A DNA stretch of 64,000 bases from assembly GCF_042680685.1 (NCBI RefSeq), contig NZ_JBHUEA010000002.1, positions 174,175 through 238,174 on the forward strand. Direction: 5' to 3'. Positions 1-7,626 of this stretch are shown here, one piece after another. This DNA is from Amnibacterium endophyticum (GTDB lineage: Bacteria; Actinomycetota; Actinomycetes; Actinomycetales; Microbacteriaceae). The number at the start of each line of letters is the position of its first letter. Position 1 is the stretch's first letter. Below the pieces are notes generated by a model. That model did no database searches, was not told where the DNA came from, and saw nothing but the letters and a program-made list of their open reading frames with translations. Both the position numbers and the translations under genes were made by a program.

Positions 1-723
1 GGCGAGCTCCGGCACGGCCCGCTGGTCGGGGCCGCCGACCTGCGTCCACGCCAGCCACAGCGCGCCGACCACGAACTGCAGCACGCCGATGGCGACGGCG
101 TCCGCGAGCAGCCCGACGAGCCGGCGTCCCAGCCGCACGGGCCCGGGCGCGAGGACGACGCCCTCGGTGCGGCGCGCACGCACGAGCCCGATCGTGAGAG
201 CCGCGCCGAGGATCGCGCCCGCCGTGTTCGCGATCAGGTCGTCGACGTCGAACAGCCGGTAGGCGCAGGAGTAGATCCCGTAGATCCCGGTCAGCTGCGT
301 GACCTCGATCAGCAGCGAGCCGCCCAGACCGAGCAGGCCCGCGACGACGACGCCCCGGTGCAGCAGCAGGCGGACGCCGACGCCGAGCGGCACGAACAGG
401 GCGACGTTCAGCACCACCTGCAGCAGCGCCGCGTTGTGCACGATCGCGCTCGGCGAGCCGACCCCCAGCCGCAGGATGTCGCCGACGAACGCGAACGGCC
501 GCAGCTGCGGCGCCGCGCAGCTGGTCAGCTCGCGCGCCGGCGGCGTCGGCAGCAGCGTGTACGCCCACAGCGCGCAGAAGTAGACGGCGCCGGCGACCAG
601 CTGCGCGATCGCGATCGGGGCGAGCCGCCCCTCCCGCCGGTAGAGCACGCCCGCGACCGGCGCGAGCAGCAGGACCGACAGCGGCAGCCCGAGGATCAGG
701 GCGATCAGGGCGTTCCGGAGCAC
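1..723 (-). CDS. VanZ family protein with C-terminal RDD-like segment (3' end cut off by window)
   Basis: This is an integral membrane protein. The readable 241 residues have several hydrophobic segments and the VanZ pattern: a central helix ending LFVPLG, then IEVTQL and the acidic pair in LFDVDDLIANTAGAILG. VanZ-like domains are linked to teicoplanin resistance in enterococci, but most actinobacterial members have no known role. After the VanZ part the sequence RLGRRLVGLLADAVAIGVLQ looks like the start of an RDD domain (Arg...Arg...Asp in the first helix), so this is probably a VanZ-RDD fusion. The GTG start is chosen because GGGAGG lies 10 nt upstream. It is 57 nt downstream of the aldo/keto reductase on the same strand. 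The C-terminus lies outside the window. Confidence 0.8.
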   Translation of the reverse strand, partial: MLRNALIALILGLPLSVLLLAPVAGVLYRREGRLAPIAIAQLVAGAVYFCALWAYTLLPTPPARELTSCAAPQLRPFAFVGDILRLGVGSPSAIVHNAALLQVVLNVALFVPLGVGVRLLLHRGVVVAGLLGLGGSLLIEVTQLTGIYGIYSCAYRLFDVDDLIANTAGAILGAALTIGLVRARRTEGVVLAPGPVRLGRRLVGLLADAVAIGVLQFVVGALWLAWTQVGGPDQRAVPELA

Positions 724-780
724 GGGGATCGATCCTCCCAGGCGCCGCCCTGCTCGGTGGCGGACGGCGCCTGCGGGGGA

Positions 781-1806
781 TCAGGCCGCGGAGCGCTGCG
801 CGAGCGGGCGGCGGCGCAGCGCCGGGTCCGCGACCTCCGGGCCGCGGTAGACCATGTCCATCGCGCCGATGCTCTCCCCCGGCGGCACGATCGCGTCGAT
901 GCGGTCGAGGATCTCGTCGCTGAGGCGCACCTCAGCGCCGGCCAGCGTGTCCTCCAGCTGCTCCATCGTGCGCGGGCCGGCGATCGCCGAGGTGACGCCG
1001 GGGTGCGCGAGCACGAACGCCATCGCCAGGTGCGTCAGCGGGATGCCGACCTCCTCGCTCAGCGCGATCAGCTGCTCGACCGCGGCGAGGCGGCGCTCGT
1101 CGCGGAAGTGCCGCATCCCGGTGCGGACGGAGCGGAACTCGCCGTTCTCCTGCCCCGCGCGGTAGCGGCCGGTGAGGAACCCGCCGGCCAGCGGGCTGTA
1201 AACCAGCGTGCCCATCCCGTACCGCTGCGCGACCGGGAGGATCTCGCGCTCGATCTCGCGGTCGAGGATCGAGTAGTTCGGCTGCTCGGTGCGGAACCGC
1301 TCGAAGCCGCGGCGCTCCGACACCCACTGCGCCTCCACGATCTCCGAGCCGCGCATGGAGGAGGTGCCGATCGCCCGCACCTTGCCCTGGCGGACCAGAT
1401 CGGTCAGGGCGGACAGCGTCTCGTCGACGTCCGTCTCGGGGTCCGGCCGGTGCAGCTGGTACAGGTCGATCCAGTCGGTCCGGAGGTTGCGCAGCGAGCG
1501 CTCCACCGCCTGCATGATCCAGCGGCGGGAGGCGCCGCGGTGGTGCAGGTCGTCGTCGACGGGCCCCCAGAACTTCGTAGCGAGCACGACCCGGTCGCGG
1601 CGGCCCTTGAGCGCCTCGCCGACGACCTCCTCCGAGTCGCCGTAGCGGTCGGCCGTGTCGATGAAGTCGATGCCGGCGTCGAGCGCGCGGTGGATGATCG
1701 CGACCCCCCCGCTGCGGTCGGGGTTGCCGAGCGAGCCGAGCATCATCGCCCCGAGCGCGACGGGGGTTACCTGAATGCCGGTGCGGCCGAGCGTGCGGTG
1801 CTGCAT
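781..1806 (-). CDS. Aldo/keto reductase
   Basis: NADPH-dependent carbonyl reductase of the AKR superfamily (TIM barrel, 341 aa, usual length). The catalytic tetrad is visible: Asp and Tyr in DFIDTADRYGDSEEVVGEAL, Lys in LATKFWG and His in DLYQLHRPDPETD. The nucleotide-binding end is seen as AIAGPRTMEQLEDTLA near the C-terminus. The physiological substrate cannot be told. The start is the ATG of MQHRTLGRTGIQV, which begins in the family's usual way; an open frame runs further upstream but has no conserved content. The gene is divergent from a TetR regulator and shares with it a spacer holding two palindromes, so it is the likely target of that repressor. Confidence 0.9.
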   Translation of the reverse strand: MQHRTLGRTGIQVTPVALGAMMLGSLGNPDRSGGVAIIHRALDAGIDFIDTADRYGDSEEVVGEALKGRRDRVVLATKFWGPVDDDLHHRGASRRWIMQAVERSLRNLRTDWIDLYQLHRPDPETDVDETLSALTDLVRQGKVRAIGTSSMRGSEIVEAQWVSERRGFERFRTEQPNYSILDREIEREILPVAQRYGMGTLVYSPLAGGFLTGRYRAGQENGEFRSVRTGMRHFRDERRLAAVEQLIALSEEVGIPLTHLAMAFVLAHPGVTSAIAGPRTMEQLEDTLAGAEVRLSDEILDRIDAIVPPGESIGAMDMVYRGPEVADPALRRRPLAQRSAA

Positions 1807-1893
1807 GGCGGACTCCTCGTTCCCGCCGCCCGATCGGGCGGCGTCTCGTTCCTGGATCGGGAGCGCGGTCGCGGCTATGCTCGAGGCACATCC

Positions 1894-1939
1894 GGAACAG
1901 CGTTCCTGCTGTTGCCCACCGTAAACGGAACTGTGTTCC
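1894..1939. promoter_or_regulatory. Two GGAAC-N3-GTTCC palindromes, probable TetR operator
   Basis: The spacer between the divergent aldo/keto reductase and TetR genes holds two perfect 13-bp palindromes, GGAACAGCGTTCC (1894-1906) and GGAACTGTGTTCC (1927-1939), starting 33 bp apart, close to three helical turns. Such a pair between a TetR gene and a divergent target is the classic layout for autoregulation plus repression of the neighbour. Binding is inferred, not shown. Confidence 0.65.
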
Positions 1940-1959
1940 GCATGCAATCCGAGGCGCCC

Positions 1960-2556
1960 ATGTCCACGACCCCGACGACCGGCGCCGCGCCGGTGCGGCG
2001 GCAGCGCGCCGACGCACGACAGAACCTCGATGCGCTGCTCGAGGCCGCGAAAGCCGTCTTCGCGGAGTCCGGCGTCGACGCCCCCGTACGCACGATCGCC
2101 GAGCGGGCCGGGGTCGGCGTCGGGACCGTGTACCGGCACTTCCCGCTGCGCTCCGACCTGATCTCCGCGGTCTTCCGCCGCGAGATGGACGCCTGCGTCG
2201 ATGCGGCGGACGAGCTGGAGGCGGGGTACCCGGCCGGCGAGGCGCTGGACCGCTGGGTGCTGCGCTACACGGACTTCGTCGCGACGAAGCAGGGGCTCGC
2301 GGGGGCGCTGCACAGCGGCGACCCGGCCTACGAGCCGCTCGCCGAGTACTTCTCGACCCGCCTTGCGCCGACGCTCGAGCGCCTGCTCGAGGCCGCCCGC
2401 GCGGCGGACGCGATCGAGCAGGAGGTCGAGCCGGCCGAGTTCCTCGGCGCCGTCGCGAACCTCTGCCACGGCACGGGTCCGACCACGCGCGGGCGTGACC
2501 ACGCCGAGCGGATGGTGCGGCTGCTGCTCGCGGGCCTCCGGGCGCCCGCCGCCTGA
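1960..2556 (+). CDS. TetR/AcrR family transcriptional regulator
   Basis: One-component repressor of 198 aa. The N-terminal helix-turn-helix is clear at about residues 19-60 (ALLEAAKAVFAESG...VRTIAERAGVGVGTVYRHFP), followed by a helical ligand/dimer domain. The C-terminal domain resembles the SbtR-like type in which KQGLAGALHSGD and a closing ERMVRLLLAGLR helix occur. The ATG at 1960 is preferred over the in-frame ATG at 1942 because GAGG sits 5 nt before it. It is divergent from the aldo/keto reductase, with twin palindromes in the gap, so it most likely represses itself and that reductase. The ligand is unknown; carbonyl compounds would fit the target. Confidence 0.88.
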   Translation: MSTTPTTGAAPVRRQRADARQNLDALLEAAKAVFAESGVDAPVRTIAERAGVGVGTVYRHFPLRSDLISAVFRREMDACVDAADELEAGYPAGEALDRWVLRYTDFVATKQGLAGALHSGDPAYEPLAEYFSTRLAPTLERLLEAARAADAIEQEVEPAEFLGAVANLCHGTGPTTRGRDHAERMVRLLLAGLRAPAA

Positions 2557-2620
2557 CCCGCAGCAGGGCCCGCAGGCGCGGCCCGCAGGGACCGCGGACC
2601 CGCGCGGACCCCGAGGGCGG

Positions 2621-3463
2621 TCACGGGACGGGCTGCGCGCCGAGCACGCCGAGCAGCCGCAGGCGGTCGGCGCTCTCCGAGCCGGGCACGGCCGTGTAGA
2701 CGAGCAGGTGCTGCGCCGTCTCCGGGTCGACGAGGGTCTGGCAGGTCAGCTCGAGGGCGCCGACCTCCGGGTGCACGAACCGCTTCCGCTCCGGCGGCCG
2801 CAGCCCGACCTCGCCCAGGGCCCACACCTGGCGGAACTCCTCGCTGCGGTCGAGCAGCGCGTCGGCCAGCCCCGCCGCCCGCGACCGGGGCCCGCGCAGC
2901 CCGATCACGCGCCGCAGGCCCGACGCCCACAGGCGGGAGAGGAAGGCGTGGTCCTCGCGCGCGTACCGGTCCCTGGCGGCGGGATCCGTGAACCACCGGA
3001 AGCCGAGGCTGCGCGCAGGTCCCCGCAGGTCCGCGGTGGGCCCGACGAGCGCGGCGGCGAACGGCGTCTGCCGCAGCGTCTCCCCCAGCTCGGTGACGAC
3101 CTCCGCCGGGGTGTCGGCCAGCCGGTCGAGGATCCGGAGCATGCCGGGCGCGACGAAGTCGCCCTCCCCGCCGCGGGCCGGCGGCCGGTGCCCCGCGAGC
3201 CGGAACAGGTGGTCGCGCTCGTCGACCGACAGGTGCAGGCCCTGCGCGATCGCCGCGATCATCTGCTCCGACGGCTGCGGGCCGGTGCCGCGCTCGAGGC
3301 GCGCGTAGTAGTCCGGCGACATGTGCGCCAGCAGCGCCACCTCCTCGCGCCGCAGCCCGGCGGTGCGGCGGCGGGCGCCTCGGGGCAGGCCGACGTCCTC
3401 CGGCTGCAGCGCCTGCCGCCGCTGCAGGACGAAGGCGCCGAAGGATGCGAGGTCGCCGGTCAC
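2621..3463 (-). CDS. XRE-family regulator with MmyB-like ligand-binding domain
   Basis: DNA-binding regulator of 280 aa. Residues ~8-70 form an XRE helix-turn-helix (QPEDVGLP...TAGLRREEVALLAHMSPDYYARLERG), the signature of the MmyB/SCO4944 group, and the rest is the MmyB-like (MLTR) ligand-binding domain, with FVHPEVGALELTCQTLVDPE and the C-terminal LLVYTAVPGSESADRLRLL typical for it. Members are often encoded divergently from a short-chain dehydrogenase that they control, and that is the arrangement here (SDR at 3641). The GTG start lies 7 nt after TAGGAA, so the transcript may be leaderless. Confidence 0.9.
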   Translation of the reverse strand: MTGDLASFGAFVLQRRQALQPEDVGLPRGARRRTAGLRREEVALLAHMSPDYYARLERGTGPQPSEQMIAAIAQGLHLSVDERDHLFRLAGHRPPARGGEGDFVAPGMLRILDRLADTPAEVVTELGETLRQTPFAAALVGPTADLRGPARSLGFRWFTDPAARDRYAREDHAFLSRLWASGLRRVIGLRGPRSRAAGLADALLDRSEEFRQVWALGEVGLRPPERKRFVHPEVGALELTCQTLVDPETAQHLLVYTAVPGSESADRLRLLGVLGAQPVP

Positions 3464-3503
3464 ACCCGAGTTCCTACCGGGCGCCGGGCGGCGGATCCAC
3501 GCC

Positions 3504-3591
3504 CCGCCGGGTCACCCCTCCCAAGCGGGCCTCGACGCGGCGAGCCCCGACGTGCCCAGCCGTGACTCCGCAGGTCCTGGTCACCCGGCGG
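3504..3591. promoter_or_regulatory. Inverted-repeat pair in the XRE-SDR divergent spacer
   Basis: CCGCCGGGTCACC (3504-3516) and GGTCACCCGGCGG (3579-3591) are inverted copies matching at 12 of 13 positions, 75 bp apart, in the intergenic region between the divergent XRE regulator and SDR genes. This suits an operator pair for the regulator, though a fortuitous GC-rich match cannot be excluded. Confidence 0.4.
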
Positions 3592-3640
3592 GCATCGGCG
3601 GGAGGGTCGGGACCACCGACCGACCCTTCAGGAGCCCACC

Positions 3641-4585
3641 GTGCCCAGACGCCCCATCCACCTCGACCTGCCCGACCCGACCGGGCGCCGCGCACTCGTC
3701 ACCGGCGCGAGCGACGGCATCGGCCTGCACATCGCCGCCCGCCTCGCGGAGGCGGGGGCCGACCTCGTGCTGCCGGTGCGGAACGCGGCGAAGGGCGAGG
3801 CGGCCGTCGCCCGCATCCGCGCCACGGCGCCGCGGGCGTCGATCGCTACGCCCGCGCTCGACCTGTCGTCGCTCGACTCGGTCGCCGCGCTCGGCGAGCG
3901 GCTGCGCGACGAGGGCGCGCCCCTGCACCTGCTGATCGGCAACGCGGGCGTGATGACGCCGCCGGAGCGCCGGACGACCGCGGACGGCCACGAGCTGCAG
4001 CTCGGGACGAACCACCTGGGTCACGTCGCGCTGGTCGCGGGCCTGCTGCCGCTGCTGCGCGCCGGCAGCGCGCGGATCGTGCTGCAGATCAGCGTCGCCG
4101 CCGCGCGCGGCTCGGTGCTGTGGGACGACCTCGACCAGCAGCGCTCCTACGACGGCGCCCGCGCGTACCGGTCGTCGAAGATCGCCTCCGGGCTGTGGGG
4201 CCTCGAGCTCGACCGCCGCAGCCGCGCGCACGGCTGGGGCGTCACGGCCGCGCTGGCGCACCCGGGCATCGCGCCGACCAGCCTGCTCGCCGCCCGCCCC
4301 GAGCTCGGCCGCTCCCGCGACACCGCGAGCGTCCGGGTCATCCGCGCGCTCTCCCGCCGCGGCGTGCTGGCCGGGACGCCGGAGTCCGCGGCGCTGCCGG
4401 CGCTGCTCGCGGCGACCGCGCTGGCCGCGCCCGGCCGGATGTACGGCCCGAGCGGGCCCGGGCACACCGCCGGCGCCCCCGCCGAGCAGGCGCTGTACAG
4501 GCCCCTGCGCAGCGAGGCGGACGCCCGCCGGATCTGGGCCGTGTCGGCGGAGCTCGCGGGGGCGCGCTTCCCGGACGAGGGCTGA
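3641..4585 (+). CDS. Short-chain dehydrogenase/reductase (SDR)
   Basis: NAD(P)-dependent oxidoreductase of 314 aa with a Rossmann fold. The cofactor loop GASDGIG is at about residues 21-27, the NAG motif appears in LLIGNAGVMTPPERR, and the catalytic YRSSK (Tyr-x-x-x-Lys) follows GARA. The ordering and the length match the retinol-dehydrogenase/WW-oxidoreductase-like SDRs of actinobacteria. The GTG start has CAGGAG 6 nt upstream. It is divergent from the MmyB-type XRE regulator, which probably controls it. Substrate unknown. Confidence 0.9.
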   Translation: MPRRPIHLDLPDPTGRRALVTGASDGIGLHIAARLAEAGADLVLPVRNAAKGEAAVARIRATAPRASIATPALDLSSLDSVAALGERLRDEGAPLHLLIGNAGVMTPPERRTTADGHELQLGTNHLGHVALVAGLLPLLRAGSARIVLQISVAAARGSVLWDDLDQQRSYDGARAYRSSKIASGLWGLELDRRSRAHGWGVTAALAHPGIAPTSLLAARPELGRSRDTASVRVIRALSRRGVLAGTPESAALPALLAATALAAPGRMYGPSGPGHTAGAPAEQALYRPLRSEADARRIWAVSAELAGARFPDEG

Positions 4586-4616
4586 GGCTCCCGCGGGAGC
4601 ACCGCCGCGGCGAGGA

Positions 4617-4656
4617 GCGGCGTGCCAGGCTTCCTCGAGGACGCCTGACACGCCGC
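4617..4656. terminator. Hairpin after the SDR gene
   Basis: GCGGCGTG-C-CAGGC pairs with GCCTG-A-CACGCCGC (one mismatch), enclosing a loop that is itself the palindrome TCCTCGAGGA. It lies 31 nt after the SDR stop. No T-run follows, as is common for actinobacterial hairpin terminators. Confidence 0.5.
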
Positions 4657-4705
4657 GGGGAGCGCGATCCGGAATAGCCGAGCACCGGCCGGGTTGCGCC
4701 TCCCC

Positions 4706-4721
4706 GGACGCTTACGCGTCC
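4706..4721. promoter_or_regulatory. Palindrome GGACGC-N4-GCGTCC upstream of DHA2 exporter
   Basis: A 6-bp perfect inverted repeat with 4-bp spacer lies 50 nt before the exporter start, in promoter range. It may be an operator for an unlinked regulator or the nearby TetR; no direct evidence. Confidence 0.3.
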
Positions 4722-4770
4722 GCTCGCGCACCGTCGCGCGGACCCACACGTCCGAACAAAGGAGCCCCGC

Positions 4771-6312
4771 ATGGCGGACACCGCTGTCGACAACTTTCCC
4801 GCCGCCGCGCCCGACCGCCCGGAGGGCCCCGAGCCGAAGCGGCAGGGCGCACGCCACGAGCACCGCTGGTGGGTGCTCGCCGTCCTCGCGCTCTCGCAGC
4901 TGATGGTCGTGCTCGACGCCACGATCGTGAACATCGCGCTGCCGACCGCGCAGCGGGCGCTCGACTTCGACAGCGACCAGCGGCAGTGGGTCATCACCGC
5001 CTACTCGCTCGCCTTCGGCGGGCTGCTGCTGCTCGGCGGCCGGCTGTCGGACCTGTTCGGCCGAAAGGTCACCTACATCGCGGGCCTCATCGGCTTCGCG
5101 GCGGCCTCCGCGTTCGGCGGCGCGGCGCAGAACTTCGGCGAGCTCGTCACCGCCCGCGCGGTGCAGGGCGCGTTCGGAGCGCTGCTCGCGCCGGCGGCGC
5201 TGTCGCTGCTCAGCACGACCTTCACCGACGGCCGCGAGCGCGGCAAGGCGTTCGGCATCTTCGGGGCGGTCGCGGGCTCCGGCGGCGCGGTCGGCCTGCT
5301 GCTCGGCGGCGTGCTGACGGAGTACGCCTCGTGGCGCTGGTGCCTCTACGTGAACCTCTTCTTCGCGATCGTCGCGATCATCGGCGCCCTCACCTTCTTC
5401 GGCCGCCAGGGCCCGGCCGGCACCCGCCCGAAGCTCGACCTCCCGGGCACCGTGATCGTCTCCCTCGGGCTCGTCGGCATCGTCTACGGCTTCTCGTCGG
5501 CGGAGACGAACGGCTGGGACGACGTGCAGACGATCGTCTCCCTCGCGCTCGGCGTCGTGCTGCTGATCGCGTTCGTGATCCTCGAGTCCCGCGTCGCTCA
5601 CCCGCTGCTGCCGCTGCGGGTCGTGCTCGACCGGCAGCGCGGCGGCGCCTACCTGACCGTGGCGCTCACCGGCGCCGCGCTCTTCGGCGTCTTCCTCTTC
5701 CTCGCCTACTACCTGCAGGTGCTGCGCGGCTACACCCCGCTGCAGACCGGCGTCGGCTTCCTGCCCATGCCCGTCACGATCGCGCTGACCTCGACGCTGA
5801 TCGTGCCGCGGGTGCTCCCCCGCTTCGGCGCGAAGCCGATGATCGTGATCGGCGCGCTGCTCGGCGCGGCCGGGCTGTTCATCCTGAGCCGCATCGGCCT
5901 CGACAGCGAGTACTGGCTGACCATCGCGCCGGGCCTCGTCGTGCTGGGCCTCGGCATGGGCAACGTCTTCGGCGCGGCCTTCAACACCGCGACGGCCGGC
6001 GTCGACCCGCGCGACGCGGGCGTCGGCTCCGCCATGGTGAACACGTCGCAGCAGATCGGCGGCTCCATCGGCACCGCGGTGCTCTCGACGCTGGCCGCGG
6101 GCGCGGTCACGCGCTACCTCACCGACAACGGCAACTCGCGGCAGGCCCAGGCGCTGGCGCAGCTCGACAGCTACCACACGGCGTTCCTGACCTCGTCCGG
6201 GGTCTTCGTCGGGATCGCGGTGATCGCGCTCCTGCTGCTGCGGTGGGGGCGGCCGGACGCGACGACCCGCGGCAGCGATGAGCAGGAGGCGGCGCCGGCC
6301 ACCGCGCACTGA
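4771..6312 (+). CDS. MFS transporter, DHA2 (EmrB/QacA) drug exporter
   Basis: Proton-driven efflux permease of 513 aa with about 14 hydrophobic segments, the DHA2 number. Visible hallmarks are motif D1-like LDATIVNIALPTAQRAL in TM1, motif A GGRLSDLFGRKV between TM2 and TM3, and motif C-like GAVAGSGGAVGLLLGG in TM5. A charged tail of ~30 residues precedes TM1. The ATG has an ideal AAAGGAG 6 nt upstream. It stands alone downstream of a hairpin and a 16-bp palindrome, so it is probably transcribed from its own regulated promoter. Substrate range cannot be predicted from sequence. Confidence 0.92.
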   Translation: MADTAVDNFPAAAPDRPEGPEPKRQGARHEHRWWVLAVLALSQLMVVLDATIVNIALPTAQRALDFDSDQRQWVITAYSLAFGGLLLLGGRLSDLFGRKVTYIAGLIGFAAASAFGGAAQNFGELVTARAVQGAFGALLAPAALSLLSTTFTDGRERGKAFGIFGAVAGSGGAVGLLLGGVLTEYASWRWCLYVNLFFAIVAIIGALTFFGRQGPAGTRPKLDLPGTVIVSLGLVGIVYGFSSAETNGWDDVQTIVSLALGVVLLIAFVILESRVAHPLLPLRVVLDRQRGGAYLTVALTGAALFGVFLFLAYYLQVLRGYTPLQTGVGFLPMPVTIALTSTLIVPRVLPRFGAKPMIVIGALLGAAGLFILSRIGLDSEYWLTIAPGLVVLGLGMGNVFGAAFNTATAGVDPRDAGVGSAMVNTSQQIGGSIGTAVLSTLAAGAVTRYLTDNGNSRQAQALAQLDSYHTAFLTSSGVFVGIAVIALLLLRWGRPDATTRGSDEQEAAPATAH

Positions 6313-6349
6313 CGTCGTCCCCTCCTCGCGCGGCCGACTCGTCCTCGAC

Positions 6350-6379
6350 CCCTGCGGGCAGGGCTTCGGAGCAGCTCCG
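6350..6379 (+). terminator. Tandem small hairpins after DHA2 exporter
   Basis: CCCTG-cggg-CAGGG (6350-6363) and CGGAG-cag-CTCCG (6367-6379) follow the exporter stop by 37 nt. Together they could end its transcript before the LacI promoter. Confidence 0.4.
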
Positions 6380-6444
6380 GTGGCGATCGAGCAGCGTGGC
6401 CGCATGACCTCGCTGCCTCCCGAGGTGCTCGATGACGAGTCCGA

Positions 6445-6505
6445 TTGCACACGGGATCGCTCGCTGCTACGGTCTGCTTCAACGTTAAACTGCTTAAACG
6501 TTTAA
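6445..6505 (+). promoter_or_regulatory. LacI-gene promoter with two overlapping LacI-type operators
   Basis: TTGCAC (6445-6450) and TACGGT (6468-6473) are 17 bp apart, a good sigma-70-type promoter. Immediately downstream, across the expected start point, lie two CG-centred LacI-type boxes: TTCAACGTTAAA (6478-6489, imperfect) and TTAAACGTTTAA (6494-6505, perfect palindrome), centres 16 bp apart. The AT-rich boxes stand out from the GC-rich surroundings. This predicts autoregulation and sugar-dependent control of the whole downstream operon. Confidence 0.75.
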
Positions 6506-6520
6506 ACTCAGGAGGAGCAG

Positions 6521-7582
6521 GTGGCACGAGGGGCTGCGCAGACCGTGACGTTGAAGGACGTCGCCGAACGCGTCGGCGTCACCCCGGCCGCGGTCTCCAT
6601 GGCGCTGTCCGGGAGCAGGCGCATCAGCACGGCCACGGCGGACCGGATCCGGCAGACCGCAGCGGACCTCGGCTACGTGCCGAGCTCCGCTGCGAAAGCC
6701 CTTCGCAGCCGGCGGTCGGGAGCGATCGCCGTGATCGTGCCCAACTCCACGCAGCACGTCTTCGGCCACAGCTACTTCATGCACGTCCTCACCGGCGTCT
6801 CCTCCGCCGCGAACGAGCGCGACGTGCAGGTGCTGATCTCCACGAGCGCCAGCGAGGCCAGCGGCCTCACCGCCTACGAGCGCGTGATGCGGTCCCGCAC
6901 GGCCGACGGTGCGATCGTCACGAGCGCCGCGATCGGCGACACGAACATCGAGCGGCTCACCGCTAGCGGCCTGCCGGTCGTGCTGCTCGGCAACTATCCC
7001 GACCTGCCGACCGCGACGAGCGTCGGTTGGGACGACGTGCAGGCGTCGCAGATGGTGACGGCACACCTCATCGAGGAGCACGGCGCGCGTCGCCTGCTCC
7101 ACGTCACCGGCCCGCTCGACCATCAGACCGCGGTCGACCGCCGCGAGGGGTTCCTTCGAGCAACTCGTGCCGCCGGGATCGAGGCGGGTGCAGCGATCGC
7201 GGAAGGCGACTTCAGCGAGCGCTCCGGGTTCGACGCGCTGGCCGGGTACGACCTCGGCGGGGCGGGCTTCGACGCCGTCGTCTTCGCCAACGACGACATG
7301 GCCTTTGGCGGCCTCCAGCGACTCCGCGTCCTCGGCCTCCGCGCACCCGAGGACGTCGCCGTCGTCGGATTCGACGACTTCGGCCTCTCCCGGACGACCG
7401 ATCCCGGCATCACCAGCGTGCACGTCCCGGCGGAGGAGCTCGCCCGCATCGCGGCAGAGCGCTTGTTCGCCCTCATCGACGAGTCGCAGACCGCGCCGAC
7501 GCGGGACGACCTCCAGGTGTCGCTCGTGCGGCGCCGATCCTGCGGATGCCCGGAGCAGGACGTCGTCCTGCTCTCCGACTGA
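6521..7582 (+). CDS. LacI-family transcriptional regulator of sugar operon
   Basis: Sugar-responsive repressor of 353 aa. The N-terminal DNA-binding domain reads TLKDVAERVGVTPAAVSMAL (residues ~9-28), followed by the hinge helix region ASSAAKALRSRRSG-type sequence, and a periplasmic-binding-protein-like effector domain with FANDDMAFGGLQRLR and VAVVGFDDFGLSRTTDPGIT near the end. The tail carries an RRSCGCP motif often seen in actinobacterial LacI proteins. The GTG start follows CAGGAGGAGCAG. Two CG-centred operators overlap its own promoter. It heads a same-strand run of five transport and hydrolase genes that it most likely controls. Confidence 0.93.
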   Translation: MARGAAQTVTLKDVAERVGVTPAAVSMALSGSRRISTATADRIRQTAADLGYVPSSAAKALRSRRSGAIAVIVPNSTQHVFGHSYFMHVLTGVSSAANERDVQVLISTSASEASGLTAYERVMRSRTADGAIVTSAAIGDTNIERLTASGLPVVLLGNYPDLPTATSVGWDDVQASQMVTAHLIEEHGARRLLHVTGPLDHQTAVDRREGFLRATRAAGIEAGAAIAEGDFSERSGFDALAGYDLGGAGFDAVVFANDDMAFGGLQRLRVLGLRAPEDVAVVGFDDFGLSRTTDPGITSVHVPAEELARIAAERLFALIDESQTAPTRDDLQVSLVRRRSCGCPEQDVVLLSD

Positions 7583-7626
7583 ACCCGTTCCCCCTTCCCA
7601 CCCACTCAACGAGGAGTTCGTATTTC

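Noticed and set aside
358..2556. Long open frame of more than 700 codons running through VanZ and the aldo/keto reductase into TetR
   Set aside because: Only its last 199 codons (TetR) have family features; the rest is antisense to two recognisable genes and is an effect of high GC content.
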